Origin: Hydractinia symbiolongicarpus
Lineage: Eukaryota; Cnidaria; Hydrozoa; Anthoathecata; Hydractiniidae
Assembly: GCF_029227915.1 (NCBI RefSeq)
Contig: NC_079882.1
Span: 28,570,001 to 28,634,000, forward strand
DNA: 64,000 nucleotides
Direction: 5' to 3'
Made by a program: the position numbers and the translations under genes. Shown in pieces: positions 11,938 to 24,823 of the stretch. Under the pieces are notes generated by a model. That model did no database searches and was not told the origin of the DNA. It saw nothing but the letters and a program-made list of their open reading frames with translations. Positions within the stretch are counted from its first letter, which is position 1, and each line of letters begins with the position of its first letter.

Positions 11938-12622
11938 AATCGTTTACGCTTTCAAGCAACCCATTCGCTACGCTGTTTGAAATCTCATCAACGCAATCTT
12001 CTTCTTTGGTTGTAGTTTTCTTCACTTGAGGGTTTCCACTTGTGCTTTCCTGACAACTACGGTGTCTCTTCACTGATTGCAAGTGACAAGGACTTACTCG
12101 AACGTAAGTTCCTCCATGTTTAACAAGGACCTGTTTTCCATCAATGCCAAGGACTGCACCAGGTCCTCTCCACTCTTTCTCTCCACGTCGCTTATGGTAT
12201 ACCAATTCACCATTATAAAAATCTTTGCTGGTAGATGTCCGTGTTTGATGACTGAGTGCTGTTTTAAGATTCACTTTCAATGAATGCTTTGCGAGCAACA
12301 TGCAGGGCACTCAGATGATTCGCAATTAATTGACTGGGTGTAACTGTTCGAAGAACAGGAGGCTTGGTTGTAAGCACAGATGGGAGATTTGAATTGCGTC
12401 CAAATACAAGCTGATTGAGACTGAATCCACGGTTATTATGCAACGCATTCTTGGCACAAGTGGCCCATGTAAGTGCATTTTCAACAGAACAACTAGTGTT
12501 GTCAACAATTTTCATAATCATATTTTCCAGGATGACATTATGATGCTCACATACACCATTTGACCATGGAGCTTCTGCTGCTGTTGTATACACTCTTGTG
12601 TTTAACAGTTCTGCTACATCTC
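11870..12622 (-). pseudogene. copia integrase, C-terminal half and linker
   Basis: Continues the integrase after the MITE with TTAAEAPWSNGVCEHHNV, which holds the catalytic Glu (normally ESPWSNG). It is followed by the NALHNNRGFSLNQLVFGRN motif and an SH3-like GELVYHKRRGEKEWRGPGAV segment. One frameshift lies near 12264-12310. Confidence 0.85.
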
Positions 12623-12625
12623 TAA

Positions 12626-13736
12626 AAGGGGAACTCCAGTAAAAATCACTTTTTTTCTTTTTTGCTATATACGTACTCAGAAAGTAGTTACACATCTTTC
12701 GTAGCGATCAAGTTTCTGTTCTTTGTTTTTCAAAAAAGAAGCTTTTTTGATGGAAGGACATGCCGAATATTTTCAGGGGGTAAATGACCCATTTTCTTCA
12801 TTCTTTGTAATGTTTAAGGCTGCATGTGATGCTGATAATGCAGTTTCTAAAACAGCTTTGTCAAAACAACTACTTATAAGTCAGTAGCTTCTGCAACGCA
12901 TTTATGACCTACCATAATCATAAGAATGATTTTTATTTGTACAATATTAATACTCACGTTTTACCAACTTTACCGTTTTACGAACATTATTCGATCTTTC
13001 GATCACGCATTTGAATGGTCCTCCATCATGGTGAAAATTTCAACGTTACATAAAATTTGTTTGCATTTGTGTGCAAAAAAGCATGTGCGGATGAAAAATA
13101 TTGCTGAATTGTGAAATAAAAATAAATTGGCTTGTAAAGTAAGAAAGTTTTTTTACTGAAACAAATGATAAAGTTTTTGTGATGAAAAGAATGTTAAAAA
13201 AAACCAATTAAATATATTTTCTATTTCTTTAAAAAATATTTTGCTCAGAACGTTATTTTGAGTCAGTAAAAGACACCTCGTCACTTTGCATCATTATTAA
13301 TTTCTCCCTTGTGAGACACAAGAGGTTCGAAGTCGTGTGGCTGTAGCTTTGTAAAGTCTTTTTCATGAAGAGATTATCCTATTCTATGTTTATCCTAATT
13401 ATCCTATTCTATGTTTTCTAAGTTAAAATCTTCGTCATTACTACAAGACGTTTTATCAACGAACAATATAAACGGTAAGTAAACAAACTTTTAGAAGGTG
13501 TGCTGCTGAGCTCACGGACTGTCTGCACGATGTGACATATGCCTATTTATTCGGACCTAGTCCTCTCAACTTTACGCAACCTTGCAAATTTATTTAAAAT
13601 TGAAGATGTTTACAGACCCATTAAGGTATAAATAAAGATTTTTAACGATTGTAAAAGGTTTATTCTGACATATTTATGTATTGTCTTCTTAAAATAACAT
13701 TTTTTCAAATATTTTTTTTTCACTGGAGTGCCCCTT
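12626..13736. mobile_element. Harbinger-like MITE inserted in copia integrase (copy 1)
   Basis: The ends are inverted: AAGGGGAACTCCAGTAAAAA at 12626 and, at the right, the reverse complement AAGGGGCACTCCAGTGAAAA. TAA flanks both sides (12623-12625 and 13737-13739), matching the TWA duplication of PIF/Harbinger elements. The copia integrase reads ...FNNELL before it and RDVAELLNTRVY after it. A related copy in inverse orientation is at 46927-48285. There is no transposase frame; the short open frame at 12926-13114 has no domain. Confidence 0.8.
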
Positions 13737-13739
13737 TAA

Positions 13740-14090
13740 GAGCTCATTGTTGAACTCCCCTCCGTTGTCTGAAAAAATCGAGTTTGGTGTGCCAAAAATA
13801 GCAACCCAGTGCTTGAGAATTGTGTCTACGATAATTTCCTTATTCTTGGATTTGATAATTGTTGATGCACTGTATCTAGAGAACACATCAATCATATGAA
13901 GTATGGTTAACTTTTTATGATTAACTGTCAGGAATTTTAGGTCCATGGCAAGGCATTCATTGACATCTGAGGCTATTGGTAGTGAGACAATTGGCACTTG
14001 ATCGAGCCTTCTTATATCTACTGCATGTGTCACAAGAGTTTGTAACATTGTCAATTTGCTGAAATAACTCTTTATCTTCAACATTTTCAT
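13740..14090 (-). pseudogene. copia integrase core, N-terminal half
   Basis: Contains AMDLKFLTVNHKKLTILHMI (first catalytic Asp) and FGTPNSIFSDNGGEFNNELL (second catalytic Asp). It overlaps the preceding frame, so there is a frameshift. It ends abruptly at 13736 where the Harbinger-like MITE is inserted. Confidence 0.85.
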
Positions 14091-15000
14091 CTTGGAGAAG
14101 AGTTTTCAGTTTGCTGCTGTCTATGGGATGGCCAAACTGTTTGTGAAGCTTTGTAGCTATTTTGCATTTTTCTTCAGGTGATTTTACAGTGAGATTGTTG
14201 ACTGTGAATATAACTCTGGTGGCATTTACACCCGGAGATGTTTTGTTAACAGCAACTTGCTTAGGTGTAAGAGGTATACAGTAATGGCCATTTGACGTGT
14301 GTTGTAAAGGAATGTCTCTTCCAAACATAGTGACTTTATCATTAACAAAATCAAGTTGGCTATTAGCTGCTTTCAGACTCTTTTTTGATAACAATAATGG
14401 TAATTCACAATCGACAACATCAGTAAGAATATGGGCTTGCATTCCAGCCATAGTAACAGGGATGTTAACTTGTTTAACTGAGGGGAAGCTTCCACCTGGC
14501 CCAAATTTAAAGGACTTGTTACTCTTACTTTCAGCTAAAGCTGTCCCTTCTGGCATAGTGTCTATGTAACAGTCAAGCCAATTTTTACCACAAACTGTCG
14601 ATGAACATCCTGAGTTTAGCAAAGCACAATTCAAAGGCTCAGACACAACTTGCTCCATAAAGCATTGTTCCACACCCTTTGCGAAAAACTGCACATGTAC
14701 TTTATCCTGCCCTTTGCTTCCTTTATTTTTATCAGGACAGTCATTCATGAAATGCATTATAGATTTGCAATGGTGACATTGCAATGGATGTCCATCAGGA
14801 TCATTAGGGTTGTACTGGCTTCTTTTAGCACTGAAATATTTACCACCTCTGCCACGTCCACGAGTGTTCCAATTGTTAAAACGTCGTCTGTCAAACTTTT
14901 GACCATATAATACTTCTTGCTCAACACCAATGTCATTACTGTCTCTACTACTTTCACTTTGAGCACATTGATCATAAATGGCTTTTATCTGTTTTTTCAT
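13957..15000 (-). pseudogene. copia Gag zinc knuckle, protease and GAG-pre-integrase
   Basis: One open frame of 347 codons. It has the zinc knuckle CHHCKSIMHFMNDC (C-x2-C-x4-H-x4-C) and the protease site ALLNSGCSSTVCG, where the expected catalytic Asp (DSG) is Asn. Last comes the zinc-binding HKQFGHP...CDTCSRYKK segment of the integrase N-terminus. Loss of the protease Asp would block polyprotein cleavage. Confidence 0.85.
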
Positions 15001-15392
15001 AGAGTCGTATGTGAGGGAAGGAACCGTAGCACGTGTTAGTTCACGTGTAGCTTTCGGTACATGTGCATTTTTTAGTAGTTGATATGCAAGAACTGCAGTT
15101 GGTAACTCAATTTTAAAACTCTAAGTTTTTGATTCAGCTGTTCAAATTCATTTACATAATCACCAATCGACATTGTCTTGGAACGGTGAAAGGTCTCAAA
15201 TTTTTCGTAAGCATTGAACATTGCTTGATCTTCAGTAATGCCATATAGTTCTTTTATTTTATTAACAAGTTTATTTAAACCATCTTCTTCATTCAATTCT
15301 TCTTTCGTTAAGGCTGACGTACTTCTGAATTTAAACTCAAATAAACAACTGGTCCTTGTTTCTTCTTTGGAAGTTCTGTAACTACTTCCCAT
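15001..15392 (-). pseudogene. copia gag, capsid part
   Basis: The translation contains ITEDQAMFNAYEKFETFHRS and MSIGDYVNEFEQLNQKLRVL, the typical central region of copia Gag (UBN2-like). A frame break near 15072-15110 separates it from the following zinc-knuckle frame. The probable N-terminus is upstream, at about 15460, where a short out-of-phase stretch starts MATGTITMAQKYG. It would form particles around the RNA. Confidence 0.7.
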
Positions 15393-15472
15393 AAATCCCC
15401 ATCTTCAGAAAATTGGGGCAATCCATACTTTTGTGCCATCGTGATTGTTCCAGTTGCCATCTTCTTAACTAG

Positions 15473-15484
15473 CCTCTGCTACCA
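15473..15484 (-). promoter_or_regulatory. copia primer-binding site, initiator tRNA-Met
   Basis: The minus strand reads TGGTAGCAGAGG, which is complementary to the 3' end (CCTCTGCTACCA) of animal initiator tRNA-Met at 12 of 12 positions. Confidence 0.85.
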
Positions 15485-15487
15485 GAA

Positions 15488-15564
15488 TGTGAATAGATCT
15501 TTATTCTTAATTATGGCATAAAGTCGTACATATAAACCTAAAAGATATAATGAACATAATGACA
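15488..15564 (-). repeat. copia 5' LTR (77 bp)
   Basis: TGTGAATAG...AATGACA, followed outward by the TATAC duplication. The inner end lies 3 bp from the primer-binding site. Confidence 0.85.
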
Positions 15565-15988
15565 TATACTACTAATTTATTCTTAAAATTCCCGGAAATA
15601 AGGGGCGGGATAGTAAATTCTACCGAAATTTTGCAGTTTTTTTTTTTTATAAGGCATGGAGTGTTGTGCATTTACAGCGATCGCTATTCTGATGATTCCG
15701 TCCACTATTGTTTTTTCTCATCAACATTTTCTGGTGGTTCTCAACCAAGACTACTCGTTCTGTCATAGTACTGCCGGTTCGCTGCTGGTTCTCTGGTTGT
15801 TCTACGGAGACTGGTGGTTCGCTGCTTGTTCTGTGGTGGTTTTGCAGAGACTAATCGTTACCTGTTTTAGTTATTATGGAAGTGGGAGCATTGTCCATAT
15901 TTTTACAACATTTGTAACATAAGGAATAAAAAAAGGGCATGGCATGATTCACATAACTTAGGCATAGCCAAGGATCATTGGACCTTGT

Positions 15989-16140
15989 TTAATGAAATAG
16001 GTATTCAAAAGTATAGATTTCATTGCAATTACAGTGGGACCACTTATCACAATAATTGCTTAAAATTGCATGTCTGTTGTTTTTAACTGGTTTTCCACAC
16101 ACACTACAGGGAAACTGTATCATTTCCACTTTAAACAGAA
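15989..16140 (-). pseudogene. LINE ORF1 PHD-finger scrap
   Basis: The minus strand reads IQFPCSVCGKPVKNNRHAI followed by NYCDKWSHCNCNEI. This resembles the C-x2-C ... C-x2-C-x-W-x-H-x2-C PHD finger at the start of many animal LINE ORF1 proteins (usual form CDNCDKWFHIKC). The flanks are not coding, so only a fragment remains. Confidence 0.45.
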
Positions 16141-16252
16141 AAAGTAACAAATAATAAATCGACAAAAAATCGAAAGTAAAAGCGATCACAGAAAATGAGA
16201 AAAAAAGAGAAGATAAAAAACATCTACTTACAAGAATTACTCCTGGCACCAT

Positions 16253-19200
16253 TTTAAACTGGAGTTATTACGATAGCAGAGAAGCAGTGATGGGGCCGTT
16301 AAGATTGTACCCTTGGAACATCTTATTTAACTGGAATTTATTAAAGATCAAAACTAAAGAGGCGTCTAGGGCCTCAATCTTGACAGTCCCACCAGTGAAT
16401 CAGAACTAGAGATAAGACTGTCACTGTATAACATATGCACATTGTACCAGGAATTCCATGAAAAAAACAACACGAATGAACCTATATTTGTTGATTTGCG
16501 CATGTAATTTTTTATTTTTTATTATTTACTTATAGAGTGGTTTAAAAGTGTTAATATATTAACGAAACACAATAATAATATTATAAATTAATAATAGCAT
16601 ACAGTAATAATATCATTAATATCAATATTGCTTTGTCGTTAGAAGTAACCTATAGCAAATATATACTGCAGGAATACATGACAAAGGGAGGGCTATGTCG
16701 TACCATGTTGTATTCACTGCGATCATCTACTATTTTGTTTGCTATGTCAATCCGCCCCTCCACATGGCCGCAGACTATATTTTTACGGCAAGTGATATTT
16801 TCTCCGTAACGATTGTGTTTTTTACTAAAAGACATTTTTTTTAAACTTCAGTTCCATTTCGATCTTTTGCTCCATACAATTCTTTTTTTGTACGCAGCGT
16901 GTCCATAGATGTTTTAAAAAAGATGATATTTCCAATTACTTTTAATTTTTTTTTATAATTTTTTAGAATTTGTGCATATAATGTTTACAAAATCAAGATT
17001 TTTAATTTTAAAAATGTTACTACAAGATTTTTAGTTGTGTAAATTCTCAGTGATCTGCTGTTATAAGACCAAAAAGTAACTTTTTGAGGAAAATTATGAT
17101 TATTGGTATAATTTTCATATAAAAATTGATTCTTCCAGGATACAATTTCTGGCAACAATAAATTTTTAACTGTTAAACGTCATAATACGTAATAAAGCCA
17201 TGCTATTAATAGTATACATTAACTCTGGAAATTTGCTATTAAAAAGTTTAAATTGATATGTTTTTTTCGGTTATCTGTTGAATAATAATTTTATAAAAAA
17301 ATTAAAATATTTTTTTGAGAAAAACGTTAGTTTTTAAAATCTGATGTGGTGAAAAGTAGGCCAGAGTTGATTTTTTATATAAACAGAATACTTTTTTTAA
17401 ATATATTTTCTATCAACATGAAAGGTAGCTAATTCCATACTGAATACATGTTCCAAAAGAGCTAGTGCATTTGCATTTATTGTTGACAAAAGAGGCAGTG
17501 TATGGCATCTTTTCAAAGATATCTGAGTTAAGCATATAATTAACTTTTTGTAGCCTGAGCTAGATTGAATTTTGTTAACGAATTATTTTAATTAATCTTA
17601 TTTTTTAAAGCAAGAAGAATAGTGTTGTGTGCTCACTTAGTAGTAAGAATGCTTTGTCTTGAAAAGTTGTTTTTTACATTTATGATACATTTATCTTTGA
17701 TGTTAACATGCTTTATTAAATAAAATACCAGTTATGCCAATTGAAATACAATTGCTCAGAAGATATTTTTTGTCTTGTATGAAAGAAATTTGTGAATACT
17801 TTAAGGCAAGAAATTCTATTGTTTTTTGCTCACGTGATCAGTATTGAGAAATCTTTAATGTTAGATGTGGTCATGCTGGCTTTATGTTTATTGGTTGATT
17901 TTAATTCGGTTTTGCACTGGAAAATTATTATATAAGAAACTCAATTTTAATATCTCGAAGAAAACTTAGTTAACTAGGCTAGAAATGTCTGAAATCTGGA
18001 CAATCCTTGTTAAGTTGAGACAGTGTAGAGATACTGCTAACTTGATACCATAATTATTCAAATAAGTAGTCAAATTTTTATTCAGTATATTGACTTTCAG
18101 GAGGGTCACATTATATGTACAGGTAATATTGCCAGTTGAAATACCCCTCTCTCTTCAGTGAGCTAATTTCCTACCTTTTTTTATTATTGACTTGTGTTGA
18201 AAAATTGAACAAGCAACACCAAATTTCGAAAAATTTTATGACCCATTTCAATTTATTACCACCCCTCATATTAATAATTAATAGCTTTTTCTGCTATGGA
18301 ACTTATGCCAATAATTCAAACGAGCTTCAGAGAGTAATTTATTTATTTATCATAAAGATTTACACTTTAGTAATAAGTTACTGCTATAATTGCGTGTTCT
18401 GATAAAGAAACCGACAAAGACATACGTATATATAACAAAAAATCATGTAAAATATACATTGTGACTGAAACAAATAACATAGAAAAACAAAAAATTGAAT
18501 AACACTTTAGTCTGTAAACTAAACTCATTTCTCCCTTTTTGATATTTTTCAAAAAGAGAAGCGTACAAAAAAATTATAGGGCAATAGCGAAAGAAGGGAA
18601 GAAAGACAGGTATTCTTTCTAATACCACTCTTAAAAGACTCAAAGATAGGAGTGTTTAAGTAGACGGATCAAGGGTCAAACATACACCGAGAAACAAAAT
18701 TATAAAAATATCAAAATAATAAAAATTATTTGCAATTAAAATGACTCATGACTCTATTCCTAAAATCTGCGACTGAACCTGTTACCGTATCTCTATGGGC
18801 AGTGTATTGAAAATTTTTACATCCGTTATAGAAAAGAAGCCAGATTATTTTTCGAGCTTAAGTTTCACTTTAGGAATAAATAACACTATAGAGTTTTGAC
18901 AAGTATTTTGACAATGGATTATAACTCTCTAGATCTTTACAAATAATACAACCTAAACATTTCTTTACAAATCCAAAAACATAGTTCAAGTCCAAATCCA
19001 GTAAGGTATTTCCAAAATCAAAAATTTCTCCCTAAAGTAAAGTATAATCCAAGTTTAAAATCCAATGCCAATATGTTTATAATGCACAAAGTAGCTACAC
19101 AATTTTAAATATCTAAATATAAAATGAAATTACCTTTAACCAAGCATTAATTACTAATTGCAGCCTTATAGCTAGCTACAGTACAGTGTCCTAAAAGCAT

Positions 19201-20130
19201 TTTTGGGAGACCTCTAGCTAGCTAGCTAGTTTATATTAGATATATTAAGTTGCCTTTATTGTACAAAAAAAAATTAAAAGTACAAATAAGTGCCTAATAA
19301 AAGTTTTTTTCAAAATATATATCATTAAATTAGTATCACAAAGATAAAAACAGATATCAAAAATCAAAACTGTCCTGCCGCCAGCAGTTTCGCAAGGCAA
19401 ATGACTGAATAAACGCGAAGTCCAAAGTTCAACTTGCACCACCGAGTTCCGCAAATTCATAATGGCGCATAATCTCCGAAATGGTCTATTCAGAGCTATA
19501 CGCTATCTTGTGAACTGCCTTGGTCAATTAGTGTTACTAAAAAACCTTTTAGAAATAACTCAACAAATTTTCCTGTTTTGCAAAAAAAATGCTACAGTAC
19601 TATTTCTTTTTAGGAGTCGAAATACACGCAATATTAGCTAAATCAAATTCTATTTACCCTATTATTAACTAATAGCTATTTTCAACCGGTTATGAGAAAG
19701 TCGTAGCGTTCAATGGCTAGAGAGCTTTAAGAACGGGCCATGTACAGCAAAATTTAACTTAACTTCGTAGCAACCATATCGTCGTTATAGATGTAGACAA
19801 TTAACATTGCCGGTAAAACGTGAAAGATGCAGTCATAACTTAATTTTATATAGCTAGTTACACTATATTAATAACTATGTTCCTCCGAATAGTTATTTAT
19901 TTATTCATTTTTTATTCATTCATTTATTTATAATGAATATTTATACAGTATAAAACATCGTCTGCTATTAAAATGTGTCCTATAAATATTAGCAATATTA
20001 GTTTTTCTAACAGCTACGAACAAAAAAAGTCCATATACTTTTTATCATTGTTGTCATGAGGTTTTAGTTTTAAAAATATTAAAAATTCAAAATCAAATTA
20101 CACTGCTTCCTATAAACAGCAAAAAAAACA
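16253..20130. other. Non-coding AT-rich stretch, nothing recognised
   Basis: I see no domain, splice-consistent exon chain or clear repeat. Short open frames at 16650-16835, 18136-18402 and 18367-18643 are compositionally AT-driven. Confidence 0.5.
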
Positions 20131-20140
20131 TGACACACAA

Positions 20141-21400
20141 TTATTTTTCTAAAATATCGTTTTTATTTGTGTATGGATAGTTATCCAAATCTACTGTTTG
20201 TTTTAATATCTCTCCTTTGATAAATGTATGTATAGGTGTCCCACATTCCAGCAAACTTACTGTGTTAAGATAAAAAATGAAGTATTCCATGAATTGAGCT
20301 GTTAGAACATCTAATTTATTATTTCGTACAAGCGTATTTGCGACTTTTTTCCAAAATCTCCTTCTTAGTGGTGTATGGATGGGCATCAAACATCAATCCT
20401 TGTTTAGTGTCTAGCATAAAGTTTTCTACCAGGTTGGCGTGCTGAATATTTTAATTCGCGAGAATGGTAAATTAAAAAAATGCGTTTTTTAAATGATGCA
20501 TGTATATCGATAGAATCTCTATTTTTATAAGGTATGGATGGATCTCTCATTTTCTTGGTTGTTTACTGAGGAGAACTAATGTTGTATACACAGGTCTGCT
20601 ACGACATGCTGTATGTTTTTTCCGCCTGAAGGTATTTTGCAAAATATCCTTTTAATATTGTATGGTGGTATGGATTAGTCTCCCCCGTTCCTGCTTCTTA
20701 CTGAGTGGGATAAAGTCTTCCTGTGAATTCACATGTTAGGACATCTGATATTATCTAAATCTCCTTTTTAGTAGTGTATGGATGGATATCTAACTTTTTA
20801 TTCAGCGTGAAAGGCAACTTCCAAAATTCTCATTTTAAATGATGTATGGATGGGTCTCACACTCTCGTGCCTGTTTTCTGAGTAAAGTAAAGTCTTTTCT
20901 CGAATTGGCCGACCAAGAGATTTAATACTTCACCTTTCGCGATGTCGTTTTTATCAGATCTCTTTGTTAGGTTGTATTGCAGGATCTTTTGCTCCCTTGC
21001 CTTTTTACAGAGTAGAAGAAAGGGTTTTTTATTCGCTTGCTAGAACATTGAACATTTCATTTGGTGCGAGAGAGCTTTAACAAAATCTTTGATGTATGCA
21101 CATGCAATGATATACGCACGCGTGTGCTACTCGCCCTTTCGATTTTTGAATAGAAAAAAGTAATCGTTTGACGTTTTTTTATTCTGTTCTTTTTTTATAT
21201 TGCGTAAGGTTATTCCCCAAAATACTTTTTTAATGATGAATTGATAGGTTTCGCTACTTGTCTAATTGTTTTTTAATCAGAATAAGCTTTTCCTTGTTTA
21301 GCTTCACAATACATTCAATATCGTATTTATTGCGGGAATAGTTTCCTAAATTTTGTTTTCAGTATTGTATGTGTAGGTATGGATGGGCCTGGCTACTTGC
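20141..21400. repeat. Degenerate repeats centred on GTATGGATGG
   Basis: A GTATGGATGG-like word followed by TCTC/ATCT recurs near 20172, 20232, 20371, 20533, 20671, 20779, 20854 and 21380. Between them are shared phrases such as AAAATCTCCTTTTTAGTGGTG, CTGAGTRGG..TAAAGTCTT and CACATGTTAGGACATCT. Spacing varies from about 60 to 160 bp, so this is an old tandem array. It has no coding potential. Confidence 0.55.
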
Positions 21401-24400
21401 CTAAATATTTACCCTAATAGGACATCTTCCCCTATTACTTAATTCAGTTCGCTTGCTTGTGTATTGACTAGAATGAAGTTTCCCCTTGCTTTTTTGTACA
21501 GCATGCGTTTTCGAACAAGCTCGTTAAAATTTAGAACGGTTGTACACGTTTCATGTGATCAAAATCGACCTTAAATGTTAATTCAAGATATTTAGTAGGC
21601 CTAAAATTTTAAATTTTGTTCAAGGATGAATTTCACGTTGCAAAATATTAAATGCGTACGATCATGGATGGAGGCGTTGTTTTATAAATGGCAAGGATAT
21701 GCTATAACCTATTGGGTAATTCATTACTCTGCAAGTAATAAAAGAGAAACAGTTACATTAATACATGTAGTCATGCTGTCGAGCATGGTGATACATACTA
21801 ACTTTTTGTTGCCCTTCCCTGACCTCTTCCCAGATTAACTTGTATTATGTTTCATAAGTACAACGTCGTCCGTAGCGAGGTTATAATAATACAACCTCGT
21901 CCCGGGTCTAGGTTGTATTTAAATTAACGTGAATTTTTTAAAAAATTTGCTTAAAAAGCAAAAATAGCCGAATACCAGTTGGCTGCAACAAAAGTTTTCA
22001 AATAGCTTTACTTTAATAAAAACTTTGGCGAAGTCTAAAGTTTGTTAATTCAAGGAGACAACAGTTTCAATAAACCTGTAATACTTAGCTAGGGTTTTTA
22101 ACTCACAATTAATTTTGTAACAACAAGCTTTATGATGTGTTTTTATTTGAAGTGACATTGAATTTTGTGAATTCCAAGCAAATGTCTATTGTTGTAAAAC
22201 CATGAAAGTTATTGGTTCGAATCCAATCCATCTTTAAAAGGTGGTAGTTCAAATGGAAGAACAACATGGTGTGCAGTAATTAGTTTCATACTGCAACAAA
22301 CCATAATCCAAATCAATTCAAAATTTAAAATTCATACAGTTATACCCTTTTTCCGTCTCTTTGTGTGCAAAATTGCGGTGAACAGAATAAGCTCCATTAA
22401 TCTACAAAAAAATCGAAGGTTCAATTCGATATTGGGGTATTTTAATTATTTTTAATTGCCATTAATAATAAGAACCGCCGTACGCTTTGTTACGCAGTCT
22501 CTTGTAACCACATCATCAAGTTCTATCCATGCCAGTACCGATAAGTAACGATATGGATGAAATTCTTATTTATCTTTTGCAGCTTTTTTAAATGGAAACA
22601 AATCAGAAATTTAAGGTCTTCGAATTTTCTATCGTGGTTAATCAAAAGTTAATGGTTCGACAACGAAGATTTGAACAGTCAGATTTAAATAGTAAAGTTG
22701 TTGGGTTGGGTTTTGACAAGGTTTAAAATGTCCTCGTTATGACTTTTTTGACTTCTAAGGGCTTTGTTTTTACAACATCCTCACTATAAAAAACGGACAA
22801 TATATCGATAATGTAGAATGGATAATATGTCCATATGCACTGGAATGAACGGGCTTCTAAATATTGATATATTGACCATATGTATGAAAAATGGATATAA
22901 TGATGATTTTTTCAGGAGATCCAAGAATCCATATAATGTAGAGACCTGGTGACCATGTCAGGGCGGAGCGCATCGCGGTTTACGGACTACTGCATCCTTG
23001 TTCCCCACCCTCTACCCTGTTTTCAGACAAGGAAATATAACACTAAGATTTATTTATTTACGCCATCATCGGTATCTACAAACTTGAGAAGCCGCCACTT
23101 ACACTAGACAGCAGAGGCTGTAGCCAGGATACCCAGCTCAACCTTCCACAGCATTTCATATTATAATTTATGGCTGGCCTAGTTATTTAAGCTTTCTTTT
23201 ATAGAGAAAGAAAAAATGATTATAAGGGTGGTTTGAAGGGACAACGCTGGGTCTCCTGGCCAAAGTTATGGCTAGACAGACTGAAAGCATGGCCAGCTAG
23301 TTAGGCGTGTACAAGAGTTATCTCACCTTCTTTTTTGCCTCCAGCGGTGAGTTAAAGGGCCATTAATTCATACTGTATATTTTACCGTGGTCACTCACAG
23401 AGTTGTTTGCCATGGTATAGACAACCGCACCAAACTAAATTGCTTAAAAAGGATAACTATCATAACACAGGAACTCACAGTAGAGTACTAAACACAAAGT
23501 AAAAGGCTAAGAGTATAAAATATCAATAGTTTAATAACAATCTATGAAGTTTTCTATAATGGAGGATCATTTGAGACTTAATTAATCAGCATCAGATAGT
23601 TTGTTGGGAAAGGTTGCTGAATATTGTTTCATTATTTAAAAAAATGAACGCCGAGCGAATATAGATTGAAGGTGGTTGTATATCTAGGTAGCTTGTGAGT
23701 GAAATGCAGAAAAATTATATTTCGAGCTAAAAATGATTCCTTCCTGACCAATATAGTGAATTTCAAAAGAAATAATTGAAACAAGAACGTGTTGAAATTT
23801 CAATAAACACATTGAAAATGTGTATGTACTTTTCATGAAACAATCGCATAATGGTGCCATGGCGAAAATTTAGCTCACCAAATTTAATTTCACTTTTCGA
23901 AATTCTTCTTCAATTCAATTCAATCTTGCAAAGTTTCTATGATTAAAGTAGGTAAGATATATTCTATCATCTGACTATATCTTCTCTCTGAAAAAGATCT
24001 AGCAAAATGGGAAAGTTGCTCCGTGAAAAATTTAAAAATAACAACAGCTAGCGAAAAGGACAACGACACCTTATTTCATAGGCAGAAGCAATGCATATAA
24101 GGACAAACAAGAAACAAAGAAGGCAGATAATAAAAGGAGAATTGAATTACATAGTATGTAAATCTGTGGAGACTCTGATAAAAATTATAAATGTTGAAAA
24201 TTAAATTGTATGGTAGTAAAACTTGAGAGCCAATACTGTTTATGTATAAAATAGAAGTAGAGGGTTTAAATTTTACAATTTTTAAAGTTTTTAAATTTTA
24301 CAACGAATGCTTGATGTGTTTTTATTTCTAAATATATACAGTATTAGGATATGGTTATTAGAATTAGGTAACATACTATATTTTTATCTCAAAATATACA

Positions 24401-24530
24401 GATTTTTTTGGCTTGATATTCAAAAACATTTTGTCTGTTGTTTTGAATTTTGGATAGTGAAACAAACTCCAATACATTTTTGTTGATACATGTTGTGTCA
24501 TCATACTTTATTTTCTACTTTTTCATATTT
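21401..24530. other. Non-coding stretch with weak foldbacks
   Basis: No gene was recognised. A small foldback lies at about 21870-21930 (ACAACCTCG against CGAGGTTATAA-type arms). A weak inverted pair lies at about 23110-23150 and 23230-23290 (GTAGCCAGGATACCCAGC against GCTGGGTCTCCTGGCC). An isolated B-box-like GGTTCGAATCC at 22214 has no A box. Confidence 0.4.
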
Positions 24531-24534
24531 GAAG

Positions 24535-24654
24535 GAACACATTCAATTAGCATTGGATTTATTGGCTACAATGCCGCCATCACAAAACAGTTCTCAACTA
24601 TGGGTAGACTTCATGAAGTGTCATCCCAATGGATGGAAAATACCGGAATTGATG
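24535..24654 (+). CDS. Well-formed 40-codon exon, unknown protein
   Basis: The segment is preceded by a pyrimidine-rich ...CATATTTGAAG acceptor and followed by a strong GTAAGT donor. It encodes exactly 40 codons, EHIQLALDLLATMPPSQNSS then QLWVDFMKCHPNGWKIPELM, phase 0 at both ends. The composition is protein-like and the splice sites are good. I do not recognise the family. It could be one exon of a transposase or a captured host gene. Confidence 0.4.
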
Positions 24655-24823
24655 GTAAGTAGAATTGTTGTTACATTTTTTGACACTTCGTATATCACGA
24701 TTTTACATTTATTGTGAAAACATTCGGATAGAGGTACTGTAGGGCTTAAAAAATAGTGGCAACAACGAAAATATTGTTACACAAAAATATCTCCCAATAT
24801 ATACTACATCGTATTTTTTAAAG

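Larger units (their letters stand above)
9921..15564 (-). mobile_element. Ty1/copia LTR retrotransposon with very short LTRs
   Basis: Two direct repeats of 77 bp (9921-9997 and 15488-15564) begin TGTGAATAGATCT and end ATAATGACA, with 4 mismatches. A 5-bp duplication TATAC flanks the element (9916-9920 and 15565-15569). The internal order on the minus strand is gag, protease, integrase, RT, RNase H, the Ty1/copia order. It is inactive: it has several frameshifts, a MITE in the integrase and changed catalytic residues. Such short LTRs are unusual even for copia. Confidence 0.92.
9287..15879. mobile_element. Non-autonomous TIR element with internally repetitive ends, split by copia
   Basis: TAATAACTAAAACAGGTAAC at 9289 is matched inverted at the right end (reverse complement ending 15876), and about 85-110 bp of inverted homology follows. 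The arms consist of reiterated GAACCAGCAG/GAACNACCAG words. The 8-mer AAGTGGGA lies just outside both ends (9279-9286 and 15880-15887) and is a probable target duplication. Removing the copia insertion leaves an element of about 950 bp. An open frame at 9494-9703 in the left part has no domain. Confidence 0.55.

Noticed and set aside
22208-22225. tRNA gene suggested by GGTTCGAATCC
   Set aside because: An isolated B-box-like word with no A box and no foldable acceptor stem nearby.
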